The notes under the pieces: generated by a model | Told to the model about the DNA's origin: nothing | Databases searched by the model: none | The model's input: only the letters and a program-made list of their open reading frames with translations | Program-made: the position numbers and the translations under genes | In this document: positions 1 through 9,597 of the stretch, piece by piece | How positions within the stretch are numbered: the stretch's first letter is position 1 | Layout: the number at the start of each line of letters is the position of its first letter | From: Catenulispora pinisilvae | Lineage (GTDB): Bacteria; Actinomycetota; Actinomycetes; Streptomycetales; Catenulisporaceae | DNA length: 64,000 bases | NCBI RefSeq assembly: GCF_015356865.1 | Contig: NZ_JAAFZA010000020.1 | Location: 1-64,000, forward strand | Reading direction: 5' to 3'

Positions 1-190
1 CCCCGAACCGGCACAACCATGACCGAAGGCCGTAAAAAGCTTCTAAAACCCACACGCCAACCGCAACCCGCCCTGCAAACTTTAGCCCCCCCAAAACCGC
101 TGGCCCGCAGCCCCGGCCGGGAACGGATCCCGACCGGCGCCCGACCTGCGACCGGCGCATCGCGAACTACCGGGCAAAGGCTGCCTGGCG

Positions 191-235
191 CGGCGGCACT
201 AGTCCCTAACGCGACGACTAGCCCCTAACGCACCA

Positions 236-238
<3 letters not shown>
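191..238. repeat. tandem repeat containing the aldo/keto reductase stop codon
   Basis: On the minus strand two units of 18 and 19 bp (TAGTGGTGCGTTAGGGGC and TAGTCGTCGCGTTAGGGAC) are followed by a partial third that again begins TAGTG. The first unit starts with the TAG stop codon of the aldo/keto reductase at 236-238. The rest of bases 1-190 shows no gene I can support. It is one of a series of stop-codon-anchored arrays in this window. Confidence 0.7.
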
Positions 239-1225
<987 letters not shown>

Positions 1226-1231
1226 TCCCCT

Positions 1232-3769
1232 CTAAGAGGTGTGCTCCGCCAAGAATCGCGCGGTGCGCCCGGATCCGCCACCGGACACCTCGGCGGGCGT
1301 TCCCTCGGCGACGATCCGCCCGCCCGCGTTCCCGGCGCCGGGCCCGAGGTCCAGCAGCCAGTCGGCGGCGGCCGCGACGCGCATGTCGTGCTCGACCATG
1401 ACGACCGTGTTGCGCTGGTCGACGAGTTCGCGCAGCCGGGCCAGCAGCAGGTCGGCGTCGGCCGGGTGCAGGCCGCTGGTCGGCTCGTCGAGCAGGTACA
1501 GGGTGTGGCCGCGGCGCGCCCGATGCAGCTCACTGACAAGCTTGATGCGCTGGGCCTCGCCGCCGGACAGTGTGGTCGCGCTCTGGCCCAGGGTGAGGTA
1601 GCCCAGGCCGATGTCGTCGAGCAGGCTCAGGATCCGGTGCGCGGCCGGCAGGTGCTCCAGGAACGACAGGGCGTCCTCGACGCTGAGCGCCAGCACGTCC
1701 GCGACCGACTTGCCGTCGGCCAGCACCTGGAGCGTCTCAGGGTTGTACCGCGCGCCGTGGCAGACCGGGCACGGCGCGGATTCCGTCGGCAGGAAGAGGA
1801 GCTCGACGCTCACCACGCCCTCGCCCTGGCAGTTCGGACAGCGGCCGTTCGGGAGGTTGAAGCTGAAGCGGCTGGCGGTGTAGCCGCGCTCCTTTGCCAG
1901 CGGCTGGGCCGCGAAGAGCTTGCGGACGGTATCGAAGAGCCCTGTGTACGTCGCCAGGTTCGAGCGCGGCGTGCGGCCGATCGGTTTCTGGTCCACCTGC
2001 ACCAGGCGCTGGATCGCGGACAGCCCGTCGGCCTTGGGGATGGCGATGATGCGGTCGTCGTCCAGGGCGGCTTCCTCGTCGGACGCCTCGCGGTCCTCGC
2101 GGCTCCCGCGGTCCTCGGCGTCGGCCGGGGTGCCGAGGTGGTCCCGGACAGTCGCGGCGAGCACCTGGCCGACCAGCGTCGACTTCCCGGAACCGGAGAC
2201 GCCGGTGACGGCGGTCAGCGTGCCGAGCGGGAACCGGACGGTGAGCCGGTCGAGATTGTGGCGGGTGACGTCGAACAGCGTCAGCCACGAGGACGGCTCG
2301 CGGACGGCGGCCGGCCGGATGCTCGGCGCGTCACCGAACAGGTAGCGCGCGGTCGCCGACTCCGGGACGTCCATCAGATCGGCCGTCGGCCCGCTGTGCA
2401 GGACGCGGCCGCCATGCGTGCCGGCGCCGGGGCCCAGGTCCACGAGCCATTCCGCGTCGGAGATCACCCGCGGATTGTGTTCGACCACGAATACGGAGTT
2501 CCCGGCGGCCCGCAGTCGCCGCAGCGCGGTCAGCAGCAGCTCGGTGTCGGCGGGGTGCAGGCCCGCGGACGGCTCGTCGAGCACGTATAAGACCCCGAAC
2601 AAACCGCTGCCGAGCTGCGTGGCCAGATGCAGGCGTTGGAACTCGCCGGCGGACAGGGTGGACGTCGCCCGATCGGTCCCGAGGTAGCCCAGACCGAGCT
2701 CAGTCAGAGTCCTGAGATGCTCTTCGAGGTTGCCGATCAGCGCCTCGGCCGCCTGGCGGCGTTCCGGGGACAGCGCGGCCGTGTCGGGGTGGACGCGAGC
2801 CCGTTCCAGCAACCCGGCCAGCTCGGCCAGGGGGAGTGCGGTGGCCTCGGCGATGTCGACCCCTGCGATGGTGACGCTGAGCGCGAAGGGGTTGAGGCGC
2901 CGGCCCTCACAGGTCGGACAGGGTTCCTCGGTGAGGAAGGACGCGGCCTTGGTGCGCAGCGATGCGCTCTTGGTGGTGGCGTACGTGTGCAGGACCCAGC
3001 TGCGGGGCGACATATATGTGCCCTGATAAGGGCGGGTGATGCGATGCGCCTCGCGGACCGGATGCACCGTCACCACCGGTTGCTCCTCGGTGGTCAGCAG
3101 CCAGTGCCGGCGCTCGGCGGGCAGCGCGCGGAACGGCGCGTCGATGTCGATGCCCAGCTCGCCGAGGATGTCGCGGTAGTTCTTGCCCTGCCACGCCCCG
3201 GGCCACGCGGCGATCGCGCCCTGGCGGATGCTCAGCTCCGGATCGCCGACCAGCCTGTCCTCGTCCACGGTGTAGCGGCGCCCGAGGCCGTGGCACGTCG
3301 GACAGGCCCCGACCGCGGTGTTGGGCGAGAACCAGTCGGAGTCGACCGGCTCGGCACCGGCCGGATACGTCCCGGCCCGCGAGTAGAGCATGCGCAGCAC
3401 GTTCGAGACCCGGCTGACGGTCCCCACGCTGGAGCGCGCGCTGCCCGCCGCGTACTGCTGCCGCAGTGCCACCGCCGGCGGCAGCCCGCTGATGCCCCCG
3501 ACCCGCGGCGCCCCGGCCTGCTCGATCAGGCGGCGCGCGTAGGGCGCGACCGATTCGAGGTAGCGGCGCTGCGCCTCGGCGTAGATCGTGGCGAACGCCA
3601 GCGACGACTTGCCCGACCCCGACACCCCGGTGAACGCCACGATCTGGTCGCGCGGCACGGCGACGTCCACGTGCCGCAGGTTGTGCTCGGTGGCGTCGTG
3701 GACCCGGATCATCGGGTCGGTGGCGGTGGCGGAGCCCGCGCCGCGCTGTTCGGCGCCCTTGTCGACCAT
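1232..3769 (-). CDS. short UvrA-like ABC-ATPase
   Basis: 845 residues with the UvrA tandem ABC architecture. The first Walker A is GVSGSGKSS at about 48-56, with zinc-type Cys pairs CPTCHG and CPTCEG and ABC signature LSAGE. The second Walker A is GVSGSGKST near residue 520, with Cys pairs CPNCQG and CPVCHG, signature LSGGE and LDEPTSGLHP. Classical UvrA has about 950 residues, so this is the shorter class common in actinobacteria, often linked to drug or DNA-damage tolerance rather than general excision repair. A -10-like TAGCGT lies 6 bases before the ATG, so the mRNA may be leaderless. It is divergent from the AraC/VOC pair. Its own substrate is unknown. Confidence 0.9.
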   Translation of the reverse strand: MVDKGAEQRGAGSATATDPMIRVHDATEHNLRHVDVAVPRDQIVAFTGVSGSGKSSLAFATIYAEAQRRYLESVAPYARRLIEQAGAPRVGGISGLPPAVALRQQYAAGSARSSVGTVSRVSNVLRMLYSRAGTYPAGAEPVDSDWFSPNTAVGACPTCHGLGRRYTVDEDRLVGDPELSIRQGAIAAWPGAWQGKNYRDILGELGIDIDAPFRALPAERRHWLLTTEEQPVVTVHPVREAHRITRPYQGTYMSPRSWVLHTYATTKSASLRTKAASFLTEEPCPTCEGRRLNPFALSVTIAGVDIAEATALPLAELAGLLERARVHPDTAALSPERRQAAEALIGNLEEHLRTLTELGLGYLGTDRATSTLSAGEFQRLHLATQLGSGLFGVLYVLDEPSAGLHPADTELLLTALRRLRAAGNSVFVVEHNPRVISDAEWLVDLGPGAGTHGGRVLHSGPTADLMDVPESATARYLFGDAPSIRPAAVREPSSWLTLFDVTRHNLDRLTVRFPLGTLTAVTGVSGSGKSTLVGQVLAATVRDHLGTPADAEDRGSREDREASDEEAALDDDRIIAIPKADGLSAIQRLVQVDQKPIGRTPRSNLATYTGLFDTVRKLFAAQPLAKERGYTASRFSFNLPNGRCPNCQGEGVVSVELLFLPTESAPCPVCHGARYNPETLQVLADGKSVADVLALSVEDALSFLEHLPAAHRILSLLDDIGLGYLTLGQSATTLSGGEAQRIKLVSELHRARRGHTLYLLDEPTSGLHPADADLLLARLRELVDQRNTVVMVEHDMRVAAAADWLLDLGPGAGNAGGRIVAEGTPAEVSGGGSGRTARFLAEHTS

Positions 3770-3851
3770 GCGAAAACGCTATCCGCGCGCTTCGCCTCGC
3801 GCACGTCACGTCGCCCCGCGCATGTCACCAGGCCCGACTACCCTCGCACAC

Positions 3852-4292
3852 GTGCCCTCCGTCGCCCCCGCCCGCCACCTCCAGCGGGCCAAGGACCTCG
3901 CCGACGCGCGCTACGCCGAGCCGCTGACCGTCGCGGACCTCGCGGCGGCCGCGCGGCTGTCGCGGGCGCACTTCTCGCGGGAGTTCCGGCGGGCGTTCGG
4001 GGAGTCGCCGCACGCGTACCTGCTCACGCGGCGGTTGGAGCGGGCGGCGGCGTTGTTGAGGTACACCGACTACGCGGTCGCCGACATCTGCTGTGCGGTG
4101 GGGCTGACCAGCGTCGGGTCCTTCACCACCAGCTTCACGCGGGTGTACGGCCTGCCGCCGGCCGCCTACCGGGCCGCGCATCCGCCGGCGGCGGAGCTGG
4201 TGGCGCTGCCGGGGTGTGTGGTGCGGGCCTACGGGCGGCCGAAGAACCGGACGTTTCGAGAAGACGGTACGGGTCCGGGCGACTTAGCGTGA
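3852..4292 (+). CDS. AraC-family transcriptional regulator, short
   Basis: About 146 residues, almost entirely an AraC/XylS double helix-turn-helix domain (helix segments LTVADLAAAARLSRAHFSR and YAVADICCAVGLTSVGSFT, ending in FTRVYGLPPAAYR). It lacks a ligand-binding domain. I chose the GTG at 3852 because TACCCT sits 7 bases upstream, fitting leaderless starts here; an ATG at 3822 in frame is an alternative. The VOC gene starts 4 bases after its stop. This regulator plus glyoxalase-fold arrangement is common in actinobacteria, and the VOC protein may be its target or partner (inference). Confidence 0.85.
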   Translation: MPSVAPARHLQRAKDLADARYAEPLTVADLAAAARLSRAHFSREFRRAFGESPHAYLLTRRLERAAALLRYTDYAVADICCAVGLTSVGSFTTSFTRVYGLPPAAYRAAHPPAAELVALPGCVVRAYGRPKNRTFREDGTGPGDLA

Positions 4293-4296
4293 CGTC

Positions 4297-4719
4297 ATGA
4301 TCTCCTTCACCAGTACTCAGCTCTGGGTCCACGACCAGGACGCGGCCCTCGACTTCTACACCACCAAGATCGGCTTCGTGGTCCGGTCGGACGTCACGGT
4401 GCCGGAGATGGGGAACTTCCGCTGGCTCAGCGTCGGGCCGGCGCACCAGCCGGACATCAGCATCGTGCTGATGGCGATCCCGGGCGAGCCGATCATGGAC
4501 GACGCGACCCGGGCCAAGGTCGAGGAGCTCACCGGCAAGGGGTTCGCCGGCACGTTGTTCCTGACCAGCGAGGATGTGGACGCCGACTACGCCACCCTGG
4601 TCGAGCGCGGTGTGGAGTTCATCGAGAAGCCCAGCGACCAGATCTACGGCCGGGACTCCTCCTTCCGCGACCCGTCCGGCAACCACATCAGGCTGATGAC
4701 GGCTCGCGAGATGGGATAG
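4297..4719 (+). CDS. VOC-family (glyoxalase/bleomycin-resistance fold) protein
   Basis: 140 residues with the paired beta-alpha-beta-beta-beta modules of the vicinal oxygen chelate superfamily, from TSTQLWVHDQDAALDFY at the N-terminus to SFRDPSGNHIRLM at the C-terminus. Members bind metals or small molecules as dioxygenases, glyoxalases or antibiotic-binding proteins, and the exact role cannot be read here. It starts 4 bases after the AraC-type gene, with TAGCGT 6 bases before its ATG. It could therefore also be transcribed alone as a leaderless message. Confidence 0.88.
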   Translation: MISFTSTQLWVHDQDAALDFYTTKIGFVVRSDVTVPEMGNFRWLSVGPAHQPDISIVLMAIPGEPIMDDATRAKVEELTGKGFAGTLFLTSEDVDADYATLVERGVEFIEKPSDQIYGRDSSFRDPSGNHIRLMTAREMG

Positions 4720-4821
4720 CGGCCGCGGCCTGATCGGCCGGCCGCGGCGACGGCCCGACCGCCCGACCAGCCGCGGTGGCCGCCCGACCGCCCGGGGCGG
4801 CGACCGCTACCGGCGCGGGCG

Positions 4822-5217
4822 CTAGCGCGCGCTGCCCAGCCCCCGATCGGCCTCGCTCCCGGCCACCATCAGCGTGACCTCCTCCAGCCGGACGAACCGG
4901 CCGTCCGGCGCGCGCTCGGCGAACACGTACACCTCGTGCGAGGCCGTCGACCCGTCCGCCTTCACCATGTCGATGGTGTGCCGCTCGGCGTAGCGGCCGC
5001 CGTCGGCGTCGGCGAGCTCGTCGTGCACCCGGATCGTGCCGTCGGCGACGACGCCCCGCAGGTGGGCGATGTGCTCGGCGAACTCGGCGCGGTCGGTCCA
5101 GACCCCGTTGGTGCGCTGGCGGTAGTCCGGGGCGAAGTGCCGGTCCAGGGCCTCCTGGAGCGGCAGGTCGGGGCTGAGCAGCAGGTCGGTCAGGGCGGTG
5201 GCGATGGTCGCGGGCAT
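4822..5217 (-). CDS. SnoaL-like / NTF2-fold protein
   Basis: About 131 residues with the compact alpha+beta NTF2-like fold typical of SnoaL-like cyclases and polyketide-associated or detoxifying small enzymes: ALDRHFAPDYRQRTNGV, then IRVHDELADADGGRYAERH, then EVYVFAERAPDGRF. I chose the ATG at 5217 because GAAGGAGC precedes it at normal spacing; a further 14 residues upstream in frame would run into the operator region. It is transcribed divergently from the MarR regulator across two palindromic boxes, so MarR control is likely. The substrate is unknown. Confidence 0.8.
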   Translation of the reverse strand: MPATIATALTDLLLSPDLPLQEALDRHFAPDYRQRTNGVWTDRAEFAEHIAHLRGVVADGTIRVHDELADADGGRYAERHTIDMVKADGSTASHEVYVFAERAPDGRFVRLEEVTLMVAGSEADRGLGSAR

Positions 5218-5237
5218 GGGGGCTCCTTCGTTCCCAA

Positions 5238-5260
5238 GATGCGTGCGCCGTGCACGCATC
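5238..5260. promoter_or_regulatory. palindromic MarR-type operator, copy 1
   Basis: A perfect inverted repeat GATGCGTGC-5 nt-GCACGCATC between the SnoaL-like gene and the MarR gene. With the second copy 36 bp away it most likely forms the regulator's binding region (inference). Confidence 0.7.
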
Positions 5261-5273
5261 TCTGACGATAGCA

Positions 5274-5296
5274 GATGCGTGCGCGATGCACGCTAT
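5274..5296. promoter_or_regulatory. palindromic MarR-type operator, copy 2
   Basis: An imperfect copy of the first palindrome, GATGCGTGC-5 nt-GCACGCTAT. Its right end overlaps the TATTGT -10-like hexamer (5294-5299) that sits 6 bases before the marR start, which is the geometry expected for autorepression. Confidence 0.65.
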
Positions 5297-5305
5297 TGTG
5301 GAGCG

Positions 5306-5758
5306 GTGAATGTTGCTCCCGAGCATGAGCCTGGAACCGAGATCGCCGAATCCATCGGCCTGCTGATCCAGCGCGGCACCCGCGCCGGCCTCTACGCCGC
5401 GCTCGTCGAAGGCGTCGCCGACGGCCTCGACGAGAACGCGTACCCGGTGCTCAGCGGCCTGGCTCGGACCGGTCCGCGCAACGCCGCCGATCTGGCGGCC
5501 GTGATCGGCCTGGACCGGTCGGGTGTGAGCCGCCACGCCTCGCGGCTGGAGGCGGCCGGCCTGATCCGGCGGGAACCCGATCCGGCGGACCGCCGCTCGG
5601 TGCTGCTCGTCCTCACCTACACCGGGATCGCAGCGGTCGAGGAACTGCGGCGGCGCCTGGCCGAGCGGATCACCGCCACATTAAAAGAATGGCCCCCGGA
5701 CGAGGCCGAAGCCTTCGCCCGGGGGCTGCGCCGCTTCGTTGAGGAAGGGCCGTTCTAG
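5306..5758 (+). CDS. MarR-family transcriptional regulator
   Basis: About 150 residues with a MarR winged helix: ADLAAVIGLDRSGVSRHASR as recognition region and REPDPADRRSVLLVLT as the wing. The GTG start at 5306 was chosen because TATTGT lies 6 bases upstream and the whole operator pair lies before it. Such regulators usually respond to phenolic or hydrophobic ligands and repress a divergent detoxification gene, here the SnoaL-like protein. The gene is convergent with the acyl-CoA synthetase. Confidence 0.9.
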   Translation: MNVAPEHEPGTEIAESIGLLIQRGTRAGLYAALVEGVADGLDENAYPVLSGLARTGPRNAADLAAVIGLDRSGVSRHASRLEAAGLIRREPDPADRRSVLLVLTYTGIAAVEELRRRLAERITATLKEWPPDEAEAFARGLRRFVEEGPF

Positions 5759-5773
5759 CTCGCGGCGGCCCTA

Positions 5774-5803
5774 TGGCTCACTGGGGCTCACTCTGGCTCA
5801 CTG
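5774..5803. repeat. 10-bp tandem repeat containing the acyl-CoA synthetase stop codon
   Basis: Three 10-bp units, on the minus strand CAGTGAGCCA, GAGTGAGCCC, CAGTGAGCCA. The first unit contains the TGA stop at 5798-5800. Another example of a repeat array anchored on a stop codon. Confidence 0.75.
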
Positions 5804-7645
5804 CCCGGTGGTGGACCCGACGCCGTCGTAAAGCGCCTCCACATCGGAGGCGTTCTCCACCATCACCACGTTCCGCTTCAGCTTCATCGAAGGCGTCACC
5901 TGCCCGCCCTCGACGCTCCACTCCGTCCCGAGCACCGTGAACTTCTTGATCGCCTCGGCGTGGCTCACCGCGCGGTTCGCGTCGTCGACCGCCTTCTTCA
6001 CCTCGGCCCGCACCTCCGGGTCGGCGGCGGCCTCGGCGATGGTCCAGCCGGCCGGCTTGCCGTGGCCGGCGGCCCAGGTCGGCAGCGCCTCCGGGTCCAG
6101 GGTGACCAGGGCGGCGATGAACGGCTGCTTGTCGCCGACCACCATCGACAGGTTCACCAGCGGGTGGGCGTTGATCCGGTCCTCCAGGACGGCCGGGGCC
6201 ACGTTCTTGCCGCCGGCGGTCACCAGGATCTCCTTCTTGCGCCCGGTGATCGACAGGTAGCCGTCGTTGTCCAGCGAGCCCAGGTCGCCGGTGGCGAACC
6301 AGCCGTCGGTGATGGCCTCGCTCGTGGCGGCGTCGTTGTGGTAGTACCCGGAGAACATCATCGGGCCCTTGACCTCGATCTCGCCGTCCTCGGCGATGCG
6401 GACCGAGGCGCCGGGGACCGGGACGCCGACCGTGCCGGGCCGGGCCTTGCCGATCGGGTTCAGCGTGATCGCCGCGCACGTCTCGGTCAGGCCGTAGCCC
6501 TCCTGGACCTGCAGGCCGATGCCGTGGAAGAAGTGCACCAGCCGGGTGCCCAGCGGCGCGCCGCCGGAGACGGCCAGGGTCGCGTTGCCGCCCAGGGCCG
6601 CGCGCAGCTTGCCGTAGACCAGCTTGTCGAAGACCGCGTGCTTGACCTTCAGGCCCATCGGCACCTTGCCCGCGTACTCGGCGCGCGACCAGGCGATCGC
6701 GGTGGCCGCGGCCTTGTCGAAGATGGCGCCCTTGCCCTCGGCGTGCGCCTTCTGCGAGGCGCCGTTGTAGACCTTCTCGAACACCCGCGGCACCGACAGG
6801 ATGAAGGTCGGCTTGAAGCCGCCGAGCTCCTCCACGATCTTCTTGGTGTCCGAACAGTGCCCCAGCTTCACCCGGGCGGTGAGCGCGGCGGTCTGGATGA
6901 CCCGGGCCAGCACGTGCGCCAGCGGCAGGAACAGCAGCGTGGAGCCGGCGGAGTTGAAGGCGCTGGAGGCCATCCGGGTCACGTTCTCGCACTCGGCGAG
7001 GAACTGGCCGTGGGTCAGCACGCAGCCCTTGGGCCGGCCGGTGGTGCCGGAGGTGTAGATGATCGAGGCCAGCGACTCCGGGGTGGCGGCACCGCGGCGC
7101 CGGGCCAACTCCTCGTCGCTGATCGCGGTGCCGGCCGCGGTCAGCTCCTCGATCGCGCCCTTGCCGCCGTCCGGCTCGATCACCCAGACCTCGCGGACGT
7201 CCGGGGCGCCGCCCAGGCCGGAGTCGGCGACCCCGGCGCGGGCGCTCTCCACGCTCGCGGCGTTGGCACTGGTCTCGGCGAACACCGCGACCGCGCCGGA
7301 GTCGGACAGGATCCACTCGACCTGCTCGGCCGAGGAGGTCTCGTAGACCGGGACCACGACCGCCCCGGCCTCGAACAGGGCGAAGTCCAGCAGTGTCCAC
7401 TCATAGCGGGTGCGGGACATCAGGGCCACGCGGTCGCCGACCGCGATCCCGGCGGCGGCGATGCCCTTGGCGACGGCGGTGACTTCGGCGAGGAAGTCCT
7501 TGGCGGTGACGTCGCGCCACACACCGCCGGTCTTGCGGCCCAGCAGGGCCGCGGCCGGAGCCTGCTCGGCCGCGTTGTGCACCACGTCGGTCAGGTTGGC
7601 GGTGGCACCGACCTGGTAAAGCGGCGGGACGCTGAACTCACGCAC
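5798..7645 (-). CDS. long-chain acyl-CoA synthetase (AMP-forming)
   Basis: About 615 residues of the ANL adenylating family. It activates a fatty acid to acyl-AMP and then acyl-CoA. Diagnostic motifs are present: P-loop-like YTSGTTGRPKG, GYGLTETCA, the ATGDLG Asp, and the C-terminal catalytic segment TGRKKEILVTAGGKNVAP. I selected GTG at 7645 because a GAGGAG ribosome site lies upstream and the extra residues further 5' look noncoding. The upstream 250 bases carry a partial palindrome (TTACCagccGGTAG near 7735) that could bind a TetR-type fatty acid regulator, although this is weak. Confidence 0.94.
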   Translation of the reverse strand: MREFSVPPLYQVGATANLTDVVHNAAEQAPAAALLGRKTGGVWRDVTAKDFLAEVTAVAKGIAAAGIAVGDRVALMSRTRYEWTLLDFALFEAGAVVVPVYETSSAEQVEWILSDSGAVAVFAETSANAASVESARAGVADSGLGGAPDVREVWVIEPDGGKGAIEELTAAGTAISDEELARRRGAATPESLASIIYTSGTTGRPKGCVLTHGQFLAECENVTRMASSAFNSAGSTLLFLPLAHVLARVIQTAALTARVKLGHCSDTKKIVEELGGFKPTFILSVPRVFEKVYNGASQKAHAEGKGAIFDKAAATAIAWSRAEYAGKVPMGLKVKHAVFDKLVYGKLRAALGGNATLAVSGGAPLGTRLVHFFHGIGLQVQEGYGLTETCAAITLNPIGKARPGTVGVPVPGASVRIAEDGEIEVKGPMMFSGYYHNDAATSEAITDGWFATGDLGSLDNDGYLSITGRKKEILVTAGGKNVAPAVLEDRINAHPLVNLSMVVGDKQPFIAALVTLDPEALPTWAAGHGKPAGWTIAEAAADPEVRAEVKKAVDDANRAVSHAEAIKKFTVLGTEWSVEGGQVTPSMKLKRNVVMVENASDVEALYDGVGSTTGQ

Positions 7646-7899
7646 GGTTGTCTTGACTCCTCGTCTTCGAGGCCGGACGACGGGGCGGCCGGGCGCCACG
7701 TGGGGTGTGGGCGCGCCCTGACGCTACTGCTTATTACCAGCCGGTAGGTAGTACTTGATGCCGTTTCGTAACCTGGCCGACTCCTGGGTGTGCGGGTGCC
7801 GCCGGACACCATCATGCCCTGCCGGAGACCTCGACCAGCCGTCAGGTGTGGCGTACGCGATAGCCTTGGCCGCAACCACCGACGGCGAGGAGGCGGGCC

Positions 7900-8340
7900 A
7901 TGTCCGAGCGCACAAAGTCCAGCATCGACATCGCGGCCCCGCCCGAGGCCGTGCTACGGGTCATCACCGACTTCGAGGCCTATCCGCAATGGACCGGGGA
8001 GGTGAAGGAAGCGCGGGTCGAAGAACGCGACGACGCCGGGCGCGCCACCCGCACCTGGTACCGCATGGACGCCGGGGCGCTGCGCGACGAGCACACGCTG
8101 GCCTACGAATACCCATCGGACGTTGAGGTTCGCTGGACGCTCGTGAGCTCGAACATGATGCGGGCGTTGGACGGCTCCTACTTGGTCGAGGCGACCGAGG
8201 CCGGCAGCCACGTGACCTACCAGCTCGCGGTGGACGTCAAGCTGCCAATGGTCGGCCTGCTCAAGCGCAAGGTCGAGAAGCTGATCATCGACCGCGCGCT
8301 GTCCGGCCTGAAGAAGCGTGTCGAGGCGATCTCGGCGTGA
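7900..8340 (+). CDS. SRPBCC / cyclase-dehydrase family lipid-binding protein
   Basis: 146 residues of the START/SRPBCC fold, which makes a hydrophobic ligand pocket: SIDIAAPPEAVLRVITDF at the start, YPQWTGEVKEARV, and a C-terminal helix ending in ALSGLKKRVEAI. The start has a clear GAGGAGG ribosome site. The gene overlaps the following ArsA-like gene by 4 bases (GTGA), implying translational coupling and a shared role. Its position facing away from the acyl-CoA synthetase suggests a lipid link, but the ligand is unknown. Confidence 0.88.
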   Translation: MSERTKSSIDIAAPPEAVLRVITDFEAYPQWTGEVKEARVEERDDAGRATRTWYRMDAGALRDEHTLAYEYPSDVEVRWTLVSSNMMRALDGSYLVEATEAGSHVTYQLAVDVKLPMVGLLKRKVEKLIIDRALSGLKKRVEAISA

Positions 8341-9581
8341 CGCGGCTGCTCTTCCTCACCGGGCCCGGCGGTGCGGGCACGACCACGCTCGCCGCGGCCA
8401 CCGCGCTGCGGGCCGCGGCCGGCGGGCACCGGGTGCTGCTGCTCGGCGTGGCCGACGCCGGGGAACTGGCCGCGGTGCTCGGGGCCTCGGGGGTCTCCGG
8501 GGACGGAAACGTCCTGGACATCGACGACATCGACGACGATCTGGACCGCGATGATCTGAACCGCGACGACGGCGAAGGCGGGGCTCCCACGGCCCGCCGC
8601 GCGGCCCTGGCCAACCTGACCGTCCGCCGCTTCGACCCGGCTGCGGCCACCGAGACCGCGCTGGTCGACATCGCCAAGCTGCTGTCCGGGCCGCTGGCCG
8701 CCGCCGGCCTGTCCGCGCCGGACGCCACCGAACTCGGCCCGGTGCCCGGCCTGCCGGACATCCTCGCGCTGCGGGAGATCGCCACCGCGGTCGCCTCGGC
8801 GCAGTGGGACACCGTGGTCGTGGACGGCCCGCCGCTGAAGGCCGCGCTGGCCATGCTGGCCTGGCCGGAGACCGCCGCGGCGGCGCTGCGCCGGGTGCGG
8901 CCGATCGAGGGCCAGGCGGCCCGCGCGCTGCGGCCGCTGCTGGCCGGCCTGGTCGGACTGCCGAGCCCGTTCGCGATGGTCACGCAGTGGACCGACGACG
9001 CCGCCGCCGAGATCGCCGCGGTGCGTACCGCGCTGGTTCACCCCGGCAGTGTGGTGCGGATCGTCGGCTCGCCCTCGGCGGCCGCGCAGCCGCTGCTCCA
9101 GGCCACCCCGACCCTGCTCGCCCTGCACGGCCTGCGCGCCGACACCGGCACCCTGGCCGACGTGCCCCGGGTGCCGGAGGAGCCGCTGGGCGTCGCCGCG
9201 CTCGAAGCCTTCGGCGAGGCCGTCTACGCCGGCTACCAGGACGGCGACCCGGGTCCCGGCCTGGCGGATCCGCCGGAGCCGATGATGGTCACCGACGACG
9301 ACGGTGACGGCTACCGCTACGACCTGCCGCTGCCCGGTGTCGAGCGGGACCAGCTCGGCCTGGTGCGCTCCGGGGACGAGCTCGTCGTCAGCATCGAGGT
9401 GCCCGGCGTGGCCGCGCACCGGCGGGCCTTCCCGCTGCCGGCCGCGCTGCGCCGCTGCCGCATCGCCTCGGCGCGCATCACGGACGGCGTGCTGCGCGTC
9501 GGCTTCAAACCGGACGAGAGCCTGTGGCCCGAGCGCTTCCTGACGGACCATAGTGAAGACACACAAAACGGTGACCGGTGA
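8337..9581 (+). CDS. ArsA-like protein with degenerate nucleotide site
   Basis: 414 residues resembling the ArsA/GET3 family, but with lost catalytic residues. The P-loop reads GPGGAGTTTLA where active members have GKGGVGKTT, so both lysines are gone. The DPAHSL segment is replaced by ADAGEL, and the DTAP switch is VVDGPP. An acidic insert (DIDDIDDDLDRDDLNRDD) follows about residue 60. The C-terminus from YDLPLPGVERDQLGL is an HSP20-like domain found in bacterial ArsA-type proteins. It is coupled to the SRPBCC gene by a GTGA overlap and followed by the small DUF5304-like gene. It is probably a scaffold or chaperone rather than a pump ATPase (inference). Confidence 0.82.
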   Translation: MTRLLFLTGPGGAGTTTLAAATALRAAAGGHRVLLLGVADAGELAAVLGASGVSGDGNVLDIDDIDDDLDRDDLNRDDGEGGAPTARRAALANLTVRRFDPAAATETALVDIAKLLSGPLAAAGLSAPDATELGPVPGLPDILALREIATAVASAQWDTVVVDGPPLKAALAMLAWPETAAAALRRVRPIEGQAARALRPLLAGLVGLPSPFAMVTQWTDDAAAEIAAVRTALVHPGSVVRIVGSPSAAAQPLLQATPTLLALHGLRADTGTLADVPRVPEEPLGVAALEAFGEAVYAGYQDGDPGPGLADPPEPMMVTDDDGDGYRYDLPLPGVERDQLGLVRSGDELVVSIEVPGVAAHRRAFPLPAALRRCRIASARITDGVLRVGFKPDESLWPERFLTDHSEDTQNGDR

Positions 9582-9597
9582 CGGGAGGGGCATATCT

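Noticed and set aside
19-228. 69-residue frame at the left edge
   Set aside because: It has no ribosome site or recognisable domain, low coding bias, and runs into the repeat array of the aldo/keto reductase.
3588-3851. Longer AraC protein starting inside the UvrA-like gene
   Set aside because: The first 88 residues would be antisense to the UvrA P-loop region and contain no domain, while GTG 3852 gives a complete AraC helix-turn-helix.
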